From Torymus aiolomorphi (lineage: Eukaryota > Arthropoda > Insecta > Hymenoptera > Torymidae), in NCBI GenBank assembly GCA_036365515.1, contig CM070874.1:169877297-169941296 (forward strand): a stretch of 64,000 nt of DNA, in the 5' to 3' direction. The notes beneath the pieces were generated by a model. It saw only the letters and a program-made list of their open reading frames with translations. It did not search any database and was not told where the DNA came from. The position numbers and the translations under genes were made by a program. This document shows, piece after piece, positions 1 to 10,656 of this stretch (position 1 is the first letter of the stretch; each line of letters begins with the position of its first letter).

Positions 1-22
1 TAAACTAAAATATGCGTTCTTT
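1..22 (-). pseudogene. 22-bp scrap of a Penelope-like element
   Basis: The first 22 bases are identical to positions 21744-21765, inside the Penelope-like reading frame at 21 kb, where the minus strand reads KNAYFSL. The match stops abruptly at base 22. The window therefore opens on the truncated edge of a second copy of that element, lying left of the window and broken next to the Tigger-like transposon. Confidence 0.5.
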
Positions 23-60
23 ATTGTAAGACTCTAAGACCGATGGAAAAATTCTTATCA

Positions 61-436
61 CTTAAAGTTCACCCCCAAAAACAGTTTTTTTTTTAATATC
101 TCGAGATGGAATCGCAATTTTTTAATGAAACCAACACCTATTTGTTTCTTATAATAAGACGAGTATTTGGACACAGTTTTAATGATAAGGTTGCACCCCC
201 TATTTTTTTAGGGGTAAATATAATTTTTTTTACCCTGTTTTTAAAATAACAATGTTTTGACGAGCTACATTTGATTAAAAAATGCCATGTTGTAAAGAAA
301 ATTAAAAATTATAGTTGACCTGTTTCGAGTTTTCAAAAAAACACATAGAAGGGGTGAGCTACCCCTACTTTAGTTATTTATCTTTTAGTGATTAAAAAAA
401 ATTGATCACAACATTCTTTTTGATTTTTAATTTTGA
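61..436 (+). repeat. Left terminal inverted repeat of Tigger-like element
   Basis: Inverted match to 3941-4309 with scattered mismatches and small indels. Similarity ends near the tract GATTTTTAATTTTG. Confidence 0.8.
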
Positions 437-2298
437 GATGCTGATTTCAAATAATATTTTACGTGAAATACTACTAAAATTGACTAGTAAAATTAAATAC
501 ATTAAATGAAAATTTGCAGGAAAATTTTTATCGATTATTTTTTTTTGTTTATGAAATTAATGTTGAAATTATTTATAAACAGAGAATTTTTCTGGATAAA
601 ATTCTATTAATTTATTTTTTTTACATTATATAATATTAGGATAATATTTCTTTTCCCGTATTGATACTTGTATTGTTGATGACATAAAAATTTAAGTTTT
701 TTTATCAACGAAGGTTTCATTCTTACCAAAATATGCAATATAATTATAATTATATTAAATTTACATTACAATTTTCAATGTCATCACGTTTCTACGAATA
801 TTTTTTTCACGACGACATTTATTAAAATATTGGTAAGTTAAAAATAAACTTTGAATACGAGATAATTCTCGAGTAAACAAGAGATATTTTTAATCGACTC
901 TGGTCAGTTTGTAGTGTTTCTTTGTATTGACTACACGCTAGTTACTAAACTGATTACATATTTTTGGTGTTTATACAATTGTTTAATTTAATATAATTAT
1001 ACATTTTATTATATCTCTTCAAAAAAAAAAAATTTTTAATTGCGCATTGAGGATACAGAAAATATATTATTAAAAAGGGCTTGTAAGTATTGCTATTTTA
1101 TTTTTAGTCATATGGGCGTAATGTTTAAACAAATAAGAACTTTCTTGAAAAAAATAAAATAGTTTAAATATTAAAATGATATCTAAAGTCAAATGTAAGT
1201 TTGATTAAAAGAATTGATGTAATGTAAATAGGATTATTATAAAAACGTAAAATAAAATAATGATTCTAATAATGTTCAATTTATTAATATAACCATGATA
1301 AGAAGAATATTTGTAAAAGAACATCGACTTGTTTTCATTTTTTTTTTCTAGAGTTAATAGAATTTATAATATTTATTATATACATAAATATCATATCATG
1401 ATATATTAATAAATTTTTCGTTTGCCTTTTATTGAGTGTATGTTAAATAATTTCAATTATCTAAAAAAGTCGTCAGATTTTTCAACCCAAATATCTCACA
1501 GATACTATAACAAAAATGATCCACAAAATTTCTGAAAATTATCTCTGAAGCCGAGATTATATCAAATAAATGTTTACAAATTAATTTTTTAATTAAAACA
1601 CGTGGTGGCCGGTAAAATTTCTTATTCTTATTCGATATGCCCTCAATAACTGTCTTAAATAAAACTAGTATAATATTTTATTGTAATGAGTATCTTGCCC
1701 ATTTAATAAAATTAATAAATAAAATTAATGAAATCGTATGAGCGTGCGTATGTAAGCGTGTGAGTGCGTACGCGCGCTTGAGTGTAAATACATATATTCA
1801 ATTTTATTATTTTATGCATTTATTGTATTAAACTGGCACGATTCTCTCTACCATATAATAAACAAATAAAATAAATTAAATTATTTGTGTGTGTCACATA
1901 ATATTGTAGTAATTATAATATTTTTATTTCAGTGAAACATAACTTAAAAGGAAGACTAGTTCTGCGGTGCGCGCGTGGAGATGAACTATGCTTTGAATAC
2001 AGTATTCAAAAATGGGAAAATAACCTTATAAGAAAAATATTAACAAATAATATTCCGTTGCCATGCACATAGCTACAGCATGGCAACGCTTCCGACCAAT
2101 CAGATTGCGAATAAAACGTGAAATAACATAGCCATCAATTTTAATAAAGGGGATAAAATTATGAAATATCTTAAATAAAAGTAACTTCAATTGACGTTCA
2201 TGAAAATAAAATAAAGTTATTTTAAGTAAAATAATAATTATAGAATATATAATCTACGATTGTTGCTTGAACGCCATTGCCTCAAATAAAATTAAAAA
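437..2298. other. Non-coding 5' interior of Tigger-like element
   Basis: This stretch is strongly AT-rich with many homopolymer runs. I see no open frame with protein-like composition. A short GT/GC-rich alternating patch lies at 1737-1790. It is probably leader and decayed sequence of the transposon. Confidence 0.5.
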
Positions 2299-3671
2299 AT
2301 GGCTATTAATCCACTGGTTGTAATATCTTTAGTATCTATAATCTTTAATTCTAACAATGTTAAAATTGAAGAATCACAAGCTAACGAACAAGAGATAACT
2401 TTATATCATGTAATGGAAAATATAATAAATAAGAGGGTAGACTTTGAATATAAGAAACAGGCAGTGCAGTGTAGGCAAAGTGGATAAAGAAAGCCATTAT
2501 CCTTGACAAGTGTACAATCGAAGTATAGAAAAGTTACTTCCGATCGTCAATTGCGACGGTGGAAATTACAAATTGAAGCAGGGGGTACCATAAAAACTAT
2601 TCTGTATGGAATAACAACTTATGTACTTCAAAAAGTTAAAGCGATAGAATCAAAAATGACTCTGCATGATATTGATATAAAAAGTTGGGCTCTCGTAAAG
2701 AAAGCAGAACTAAATATTCCGTGGTTTAAAGCTTCTCATAGGTGGATACAAATATTCAAAAACACAAAAAACATCACATTGTTTCACGTAAAATAACAAA
2801 ATTTATTACTATGTCATCTACATAGCAGGCAGTAGAAGTAGAACAACACAAAGAAAATTTTGTTCACGATGTCAAAAATCTCATTAAAGTACATGGTGCT
2901 CAAAACGTTTGCAATTCTGATCAAAGTGGGTTCAATTTAGAGATACATAGTGGTCGCACTCTTTGTTATGAGGGGATTAAAAATGTAGAAAACATCGTTC
3001 AGTCGGTATCTTCTACAATACATAGTTACACTATTGAACCAACAATATCAGCAGAGGGACAGCTTATGTCCCCGTTATTTATAGTTTTGAAAGAGCCTCA
3101 TGGGCAATTTGGACCTAAAGTAATGAAAACTTTATTCAAACCAAATAATATATACGTAGAAGCATCAGCGTCCAGTAAATTATCCAAGTAACTATTTCAA
3201 ATTTGGATTCAAAATGTATTTATGATTCACAGTGGGAATTCACCTATACTGCTATTAGATTCATGGAGTGTACAATGTGAAAACGCTGTAAAAAAAGCTT
3301 TACCGAAAGAGTCAAATCTTATATTGAAAACGATACCAAAAGGCACAACTGGTCAGATACAGCCTCTTGATGTATATGGTTTTCGATTATGGAAAAAGTT
3401 TATAAGAAAATTATCAAACATAACACTTCTTATGAATTATGATGCTAAATTACACGAGAGAAACAATATAATCAAACTACAATCTCGAACCCATAATCAA
3501 TTTTCTTCACCAAGATTTCAAAATGTTTTTAAATATGCCTGGTATAAAAGTGGATACCTGACGAAAAAACCTCCAAGACATCAAAATCCAGTAGATTTCT
3601 GTTTCCATACTCAAGAGGAACCAATTTGCGACATACGTGGAGGAATTCCAGTCATACGATGTGCATGGTGA
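2299..3671 (+). pseudogene. Broken pogo/Tigger-type transposase
   Basis: Three frames together cover a pogo-family transposase. At 2299-2487 and 2503-2796 lie the N-terminal helix-turn-helix and a CENP-B-type DNA-binding region, with the signature IPWFKASHRWIQIFK. At about 2830-3190 a frame without a start reads NSDQSGFNLE, where the first catalytic aspartate of a DDE domain is expected. At 3222-3671 the frame contains PKGTTGQIQPLDVYGFRLWK, the conserved block before the last acidic residue of the pogo DDE_1 domain. Frameshifts near 2490, 2800 and 3200 and a stop at 2796 make it non-functional. The product would have been a nuclear cut-and-paste transposase acting on the long termini. Family assignment is good; clade is uncertain. 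Confidence 0.72.
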
Positions 3672-3940
3672 AAAAGCTATTATTTTTAAACATTTTTTCA
3701 CAAATTATCATTATTGTCAAACGTATATTGAATAAAATTTGCAAATTCACCAATTTCTGTAACATTTATATATGTTACATTGACAAATCATCACATTGTA
3801 CAAATTAATAAAAATGAAAAAAGTTTTCGCTCATAATCTAGTAATAATAATCTTAGTAGGGGTATCCACCTCCACTAAAATTAAAATATTTTTTATTTTT
3901 TTAACTTTTAATACTAAATATGAGTCAAAATAAGCATTAC

Positions 3941-4309
3941 AAAATTAAAAATCCAAAGTTGTGATTAATTTTTTTTAATCACTAAAAGATAAGTAACTAA
4001 ATAGGGGTAGCTCAGCCCTTCTATGTGTTTTTTAAACCTCGAAACAGGTCAACTATAATTTTTAATTTTCTTTACAACATGGCATTTTTTACCAAATATG
4101 GTTCGTCAAAACTATGTTATTTCAAAAACAGTGTAAAAAAAATTATATTTACCCCTATAAAAATAGGGGGTGCAACCCCTTATCATTAAAACTGCCCAAA
4201 TACTCGTCTTTTTATAAGAAACAAATAGGTGTTGGTTTCATTTAAAAATTGCGATTCCATCTCGAGATATTAAAAAAAAAAAAAACTGTTTTTGGGGGTG
4301 AACTTTAAG
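3941..4309 (-). repeat. Right terminal inverted repeat of Tigger-like element
   Basis: Inverted partner of 61-436. It includes the shared block around GAAACAGGTCAACTATAATT and ends GGTGAACTTTAAG. Between 3672 and 3940 there is only AT-rich non-coding sequence. Confidence 0.8.
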
Positions 4310-4480
4310 GCGGTCTTACACCTATAGGTCTTTCTGGCCAAAATTACCTTAAAAAATGATAAAAATTATTATTATAATAAAATAATCAAAATATATTGTA
4401 AATATAACTTATTTTGAATAAAATGAGCCAAGGCAGAGGTCCTTAAACTCATTTTACCCTCAGTTATAGCGTTTTCAAGA

Positions 4481-4820
4481 AAAAAAGTTTGTCGTAACAT
4501 TTCTCTCAGACCGCATGATGGATTTTCACGGGACAAAGTGCAAACTGTTCCTAATTTATGTAGTTATGGGCGTAAGACTCGCAATTTTAAGATTTTTATG
4601 TATAAGTATTTTTTTCATGGCAAAAACTGTTTTTTTTTTGCAATAATTTTTTGCATTTTTTTGAATTTTTTGGGGTTTTGCTATAAAAAAAATCATTATA
4701 CATGAAAACCTTAAAATTGCAACTCTTACGCCCATAACTACATAAATTAGGAACAATTTGCACTTTGTCTCATAAAAATTCATCGACTGGTCTCAGACAA
4801 AAGTTACGACAAACTTTAAA
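4481..4820. mobile_element. Fold-back (hairpin) MITE
   Basis: The two halves are near-perfect inverted copies. Both contain TTATGTAGTTATGGGCGTAA, one on each strand, and both outer ends carry AGTTTGTCGTAAC. The arms are about 140 bp around a short AT-rich loop. There is no credible coding frame; the small open frame here is a by-product of the palindrome. Transposon family unknown. Confidence 0.75.
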
Positions 4821-5518
4821 AAATGACATTTTGAGAAACAAGCCTGCAAAAAAAAATACCATAAGACTCAAAAAATAATCAGTCATTTAATTCCCATTCT
4901 TTTCCTTCTTGAAACTCATTTTCCTGTATATCTGTTATCGGTTCTCCCATATAAAATGGTTAAAACAGAAGCTCTGGCACCTTGCATGCATCCGTTCCAT
5001 TAAAAGTTATTGCTAAGCTAGCAGCATTCGTTCCATTAAAAGTTACTGTTCAATCTGTTCTTTTGTACTTTTGATTCATCCACTGTTGAATCACTTTTTA
5101 ACATACTGTACTGAGTTAGATTATTATTTATAATACTAAAATAAATGTAGAATATGCGCCAGGTCTTATGAAATATGAAATCTTAATGATCCAAATCGAA
5201 ACTTAAGAAGCCATCACTGTCATAGACAAAAGTACATAAGTACATAAAAGCCGATAAGCCCATTTTTTTAATGATTACTTGATTACACATATTAAATATT
5301 AAATATATCTTGAATTTAAGCCTGTATTCTTGTGAGAAGGCTTGTCGCTTTTATGTGTATAGATACATCTTGACACTTATTGCAATTCACAAATCTTCTG
5401 AATTGAATTATATATCCTATAGTGAGTTAGACGTAATATGTTACTTTTATCTTTCTTAGAAAAAAGATGTATTTATTTTTATGCGATAAAAATTTTTACT
5501 GTTTCTTCTTTAAAATAC
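4821..5518. other. AT-rich spacer, no gene seen
   Basis: The only structure noticed is a short duplication near 4988-5045, where TTCCATTAAAAGTTA occurs twice about 36 bp apart. A minus-strand frame over 4880-5100 is interrupted by several stops and matches nothing I know. Confidence 0.4.
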
Positions 5519-6470
5519 TTAAGGGGTTATATCTGGTTGGAGCTCAAAAAAAAAAAGGCCTTTTTTCATATTTTTTTTGAGCTCGTTTTTAAATTAGCAT
5601 AAATAAATAATATATGAATCGGTTAAGCAACTCTTTTTTGGGAATATAAAAAAATTTTTTTATTGGTGAAAATTTACAAAATAGCGGCTATTTGTCAATA
5701 AATGTAAAGCAGTATTTGAAAAAGTATCTCTGCGGCACGCAGTAGAAGTCCTCTGGATCACCATCTGGAACAATAAAAAAATTTTTTTCATATATACATG
5801 AGTTTTGCGGTTGAAGTACACACGATTATATTTTTAGGAATTTTTTTCGCAAAATGGCGGTTGTTCAAACAAAAAGTTGCGTTTTCGACGAAAAAAATCG
5901 ACTTAAATTGTTTATAACTTTTTAATTGTTTATCGATCGTTGAAATCGTGTGTACTTAAACAGATAATCTAATGAAGAAGCTACAGTTAAAATTTCAAAT
6001 CAATCGGATGAAAACTCATCGAGTTTTACTGCGTGCCGATTTTGAAAACTTGGTTTTGAGATAAACGCACTTGAAATTTGAAAACTTTATAATTTTGTGA
6101 AATCGTAATGAGGGCCGTAATAATTTTTTTACCTTTACTCTGCTATCCCAGCACCATATAATTGTCCTTCTAAGGTCGTATATAGCATAGCATAGGTCTA
6201 TAGCATAGTTTTGAAGTACATTCTCGGCGGTCGATAAATTATAAGCATATATATGACCGCGAGATTCAAAAATGCACCGTCAACGAAATAGACGAAATTT
6301 CTTCATTTTTCACCTCAGAATTGCTTTGGAAAAATTGATTTTTAAAATTTGTCTGAGTTTCTTTCATGTTTGGACATTATTGATCATAAATCTAGGGATG
6401 TTTTACCATACTTTAAGCCAATAAAAAAAAAATGGAAAAAAAAAAATTCCAACCAGATATAACCCCTTAA
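5519..6470. mobile_element. TTAA-flanked MITE (piggyBac-like ends)
   Basis: A 22-bp inverted pair bounds this 952-bp segment. The left end is TTAAGGGGTTATATCTGGTT and the right end is its complement, finishing ATATAACCCCTTAA. TTAA at both extremes is the target duplication used by piggyBac-type and a few other transposases, so the mobile part would be 5523-6466. No coding frame is inside, so it would depend on a transposase elsewhere. Because TTAA is palindromic it could also be part of the terminal repeat. Confidence 0.65.
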
Positions 6471-6809
6471 TTCAATCTTGCCAATGCACATGTTTTTCAG
6501 TATTAATTTTCATACAGCATTCCCATCTTGAACTGAAACTACTTTCCAAATTTAAACAAAACTGTCACTGCACGCTTGTATTATAATTACACTTACACTT
6601 TTCAGACATATATCTTCACATACACAATACAGTAAATTTTTAGTCCTAAATTCACTTATGAATAAAAATAATCAAGCACTAAGAAAAAAATCTTTCTCTA
6701 TCTGAAAGCAAAAACTCTGCAAAACAAACTGTTTAAATGGTTATGTATCTTGGCTTATTTGAGATTTTGAGTTGTCTGTTGTGTTGAGACTATGGTATTA
6801 TAGCTCTAT
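6471..6809. other. Spacer, nothing recognised
   Basis: AT-rich unique-looking DNA between the MITE and the solo LTR. No open frame or repeat stands out. Confidence 0.4.
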
Positions 6810-7715
6810 AAGTTGTTACAAACTGCGTCTGCGCAAACGGATAGCCTGATACTTAGGGTCGTTCTACGATGATAGCCTGAAATCTAGTATAAAAACCAAT
6901 TAAATAATAATCTCGAGCTAGGCTAATCATTAATTAGTTAATTAATAATAACACAAATAAAATTGATAATAAGCAAGCGATAATGAATTACCTTTAACAA
7001 ATAGTAATTGCGCCCGTATAATTAAACTATCAATGACAAGGTCAACGCGCTAACGAACAAATTGAGATTAGCAATAAAACAAAATAATGGTAGTAATTTA
7101 CGACTAAATTAATGGCTGTTGCGATAACAATTAATAATAATTAATTAGGAAAAAGCTCGCTCAGGTATGAAGAAGCTCTGTTACAGAAATTCCCAAGGAC
7201 AACCAGTAGCTCGAGAAACAATTCAAGGACAAACAAAAGACGTGAACGTTTCCGAGAATCAATTAGCGAAGGGCTCGAGGAAACTTAATCCACTTCAAGG
7301 TCAAGAGTTTCGGGAATGCGTAAACACTTCTCAGAATCCATTAGTGCCAACGGTCACCCAACGTGAACACAAACAATTCCGAGAAACAGTGAATTGGCTC
7401 GAGAGACAAACAATTACGAGAACTATGGCGCAGTGGCGTAACAACCTAACGGCCCGAGCCATTGTCAACAGTCAATCACAGACTAGCGGCGCCCACGACA
7501 CTGGAGGGAGGTGTGACCATCGCTCTCGACCCTGTTTTCTGGTCTAGGGCCCCTCCATCGCCACTCTCCCCACTTGGGAGTGGGGGAAGGCTTCTAAGGC
7601 AACCTGGCGCCCTACAGCCTCTACATCATACTGCCTCCCACTACCAACCTGAAGCTGCCGACCAATAGCGTTTCTCCTAGGATCCTTGTCAACGGCCTGA
7701 GGTCCTCGTTAGGAG

Positions 7716-7722
7716 TATAAAG
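7716..7722 (+). promoter_or_regulatory. TATA box of the solo LTR
   Basis: TATAAAG within a GC-richer context, about 210 bp upstream of AATAAA. Position and order suit an LTR U3-R promoter. Initiation has not been observed; this is inferred. Confidence 0.5.
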
Positions 7723-7928
7723 GAAGAGCCCCTGGCCCTTAAGAGTCAGTCGCTACCGAGCACATGAGACACTTAGTAGCTAGAGCTTGGGTCGTTATCA
7801 ATAGTTTTGGTACTTTGCTGCACATTGTGCATGTTGCGCCCAGAAGCTTTAAATAGTCATTGAATTATATAAAGTCACGGTTCTAAAGTTCATTGGTTGT
7901 CAAAATTAACAAAGTTCTGAATTAATTT

Positions 7929-7934
7929 AATAAA
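7929..7934 (+). promoter_or_regulatory. Polyadenylation signal of the solo LTR
   Basis: AATAAA about 170 bp before the LTR end, consistent with the R-U5 part of an LTR. Confidence 0.45.
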
Positions 7935-8378
7935 TTCAAGTTAAAGTTTATTCTCTCGAGTTCGAGTTTTATTTCAACTTTCCTGCAACTCCATGCGCTT
8001 TAGCACTTAATTAAGCAAACGAATTCCACGTTCCGATTGGTCAACTTGGCGACCATTGCAGAAACGCCTTTCTGTTCGCCGAGCCCCACTCGGGTCGTAA
8101 CAAAGTATATACGTATACAAAAGGGAGTATTAACATAGTAATTTGCTGTCAAATTTCGTTGACGGAATGGTCACTTTACTAAAACAGAAGTGCAAAATTG
8201 TCACAACTCAAAAGACTATTCCACTGGATTTCAAATTCCAGAATATGATTTATATTATTTTTATAATAAATCCCGTATTTAAATTTAATTATTTTTTTTA
8301 TAATTCTTATACTAATAAGTCTTAAATAATGTTTTTTGATATTTTAAAACACATACAAGTAAACGTGTTCCTATATAT

Positions 8379-8887
8379 GAGGCGTTTCACGTCAGCTCTC
8401 CAGGTGCGGCGCGCGATCGCGAAATCATGCTGTTTTCAGCTTGTGTTTGAAGGGCTAAGATGTATCTAATAAAAATAATCCCCAAGTGATTTCGATGTAT
8501 TTTTTCCTCAGCTTTCCGATGGTGCTATTAGTTTCTCAAAAATTTTCAATTCTAAGTATTTCTTGAATAATATCTCGAAAAAATCAAAAAACCCCTATGT
8601 AGAAAAAGGTTATATCCATGTAAAATTTCCTCCTCTTTCGATCTAGCAGGTCAAAAAAAAATTTTTAAAATATAGTTTTTGAGATATAACACGTTTTATG
8701 TTTTTTTGAGGTTAGAATTGAAAAATTTTGAGAAACTAATAGCACCATCGAAAAGCTGAGGAAAAAATACATCGAAATCATTTGGGGATTATTTTTTTAG
8801 ATACATCTTAGCCCTTCAAACACAAGCTGAAAACAGCATGATTTCGCACTCGCGCGCCGCGCCTGGAGAGTTGACGTGAAACGCCTC
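8379..8887. mobile_element. Palindromic MITE of the GAGGCG family
   Basis: Both ends carry GAGGCGTTTCACGTCA on opposite strands, and the arms match for about 220 bp around a short centre near 8630. ATAT lies directly outside each end (8375-8378, 8888-8891). The arm is related, with many substitutions, to the ends of the larger copies at 16776-19013 and 61422-64000, for example in the block CTCAGCTTTCC followed by ATGGTG. It is best read as a non-autonomous fold-back derivative that keeps only termini. Confidence 0.8.
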
Positions 8888-8894
8888 ATATATC

Positions 8895-9660
8895 AGAAAC
8901 CTATAGAAAAGGCAAAAAAAAGGAAAATCAATTTTTTCGTCATTTTGAACATAGTAAGCTCTTTTAACCATATCATTTTTAATTTTTTTAATTTTTGATC
9001 CAAAATAGTTTTTTTAGGTTCAGAATAACATATATAATTAAAAAATTCAATAAAAAAAAAGTTGATTTTTTCAAAATTTTTAGGTGTAACACCACCTTAA
9101 GGGTTTTCACCCCCAGATGTCTTTCTCCACAGGTAAAAAAAAAAATACGTGTCAAATATTTTTCGATACTCTAACCAGTTGCAAAGTTTCATGAAAATCA
9201 GAGGCAGACCCTAACAAAAAGGTAATTAATTAAATTAGGGGTAACTCACCTCGTCAACGTGTTTTTATTTTTAAATCTCGAAACAGGTCAACTATAATTT
9301 TCAATTTTCTTTATAACATGGCAATTTTCAATCAAATTTAGCTCATTAAAACATTTTTATATCAAAAATACAAGGGAAAATATCATATTTACCCTTATAA
9401 AAAATAGGGGATGCAACCCCCCCAGCTTCAAAACCGTGCCGAAAAACTCGACTGTTCATAAGAAACAAGTAGGTGTTGGTTTCATTAAAAAATTCCGATT
9501 CCATCTTGAGATATTAAAAAAAAATGGTTTTTGTGGGTGAACTTTAGGGCGGTTTTCACCCCTTAGATATGTTTTTCCGCAGATAAAAACAAAATACGTA
9601 GTGAATATTTTTTGACACTCTACTCATATGCAAAGTTTCATGAAAATCGGAGGCGGGCAC
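8895..9660. repeat. Repeat block related to Tigger-like termini
   Basis: Positions 9230-9550 are a diverged copy of the right Tigger-like terminus (3941-4309), including GAAACAGGTCAACTATAATT and the GGTGAACTTTAGGGCGG end. On either side lie two copies of a roughly 115-bp unit (9099-9215 and 9543-9655), both ending CAAAGTTTCATGAAAATC followed by GGAGGC or AGAGGC. The arrangement is terminus-like sequence set in a local tandem structure, with no transposase. Confidence 0.6.
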
Positions 9661-10550
9661 CAAATATCCTTTCCTTGTAGGTTATTTCACAAATGTCAAA
9701 TGTTCATTTTTCTGTACTAATTTTTGTTGTTTATTTCAAATAATTTCTTTTCTGTCACATATAAGTAACAAACTCGTGTTCCAAGGTTCACTCACGTAAG
9801 ACCTTGGACCCTTGGATCATCAACATAACAAACATATTTTTAAATACATTTTTTAAATTCATTTCTTAATTCACTTTTTCTATTACAAAATAAAAAATAA
9901 TAATAATACATTCAACACTTATCAGAACAACCTAGCTTTTTATCACACTCATAATAGTTGTCTGTGAAAATAAGATAGTTCAAGCAGTTTACTAATATGT
10001 TCGGGAGTTCTTTTCTCAAATTAATGAACCATCAATCAATATAATAGAATCGTGTTCCAGGGTTTAGTTACATATAGACCCTACATTCATATAGATCACA
10101 GTCAACATATTTATAAATAAATTTCTCGTATTCACTTACAACACTGCTTTTATTTTATTCATTTATTCTTTTCACTTTATAATACTTCTATCATAATACA
10201 CAAAATGCAGTATATTTCACTGACATAAAAGCCCACTATTACACAAAACACTGACAAGATGTCACTTTTTAACAATATACTACAATAATATATTTGTATC
10301 TGGCATATCACTATCTTATATGATATCAATACAGTACTGTCTAAAACGTCTTAAGTAGGTGTTGCTTCCCAACCACTTTTGTCACATTTTGAGAATTTAT
10401 GGGATCTTATATACACGTTTAAGAATCAAATGAGAATTTCCTACGTTATTTTCTTAAAATGATACCAAGGGATTAGGAGTTCGGGCTCGACAGTTTACCC
10501 GCATTTCGATGTCCCTCTTTCCGGGCGCCGCCATCTTCTTTTTCAGCACG
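9661..10550. other. Non-coding, weak long-period duplication
   Basis: No gene seen. Two diverged segments about 275 bp apart (near 9770-9860 and 10045-10140) share CGTGTTCCA-GG-TT and an AT-rich tail, hinting at an old tandem duplication. The stretch just before 10550 is likely flank of the R1-like insertion. Confidence 0.35.
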
Positions 10551-10620
10551 CTACACACACACACTCACACACACACGCACACACACACACACACACGCAC
10601 GCACGCACGCACGCACACCC
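10551..10620. repeat. (CA)n/(GCAC)n microsatellite
   Basis: A run of CA dinucleotides passing into GCAC tetranucleotides. It begins only about 35 bp beyond the stop codon of the R1-like element, so it lies at that element's 3' edge. Confidence 0.9.
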
Positions 10621-10656
10621 AGACCTATCTCTTCGCGCGTCGACCTTTCCTTCCCT

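Larger units (their letters stand above)
61..4309 (+). mobile_element. Pogo/Tigger-like DNA transposon with long inverted termini
   Basis: Two inverted copies of about 370 bp bound a 4.2-kb AT-rich body. The outer ends begin CTTAAAGTTCACCCCC and finish GGGGGTGAACTTTAAG. The body carries plus-strand pieces of a CENP-B/pogo-type transposase. Such elements insert at TA, but I cannot fix the exact target duplication because the outermost bases have diverged. Long inverted ends are unusual for Tigger elements, which normally have short ones. A repeat at 9.2-9.55 kb resembles one terminus. Confidence 0.7.
6814..8102 (+). repeat. Solo LTR of an LTR retrotransposon, 4-bp target duplication
   Basis: The segment begins TGTTAC and ends GTAACA, a perfect 6-bp terminal inverted repeat of the TG...CA type. 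It is flanked on both sides by AAGT (6810-6813 and 8103-8106), a 4-bp target duplication typical of many gypsy-group elements. It holds a TATA box (7716) followed by a polyadenylation signal (7929) in the order expected of an LTR read on the plus strand. No gag or pol is adjacent, so it is most likely the product of recombination between two LTRs. At 1289 bp it is long. Frames near 7167-7668 are inside the LTR and probably non-coding. Confidence 0.75.

Noticed and set aside
7167..7668. Possible small genes in the 7-kb region
   Set aside because: They lie wholly inside the solo LTR, have no conserved motif and straddle its promoter.
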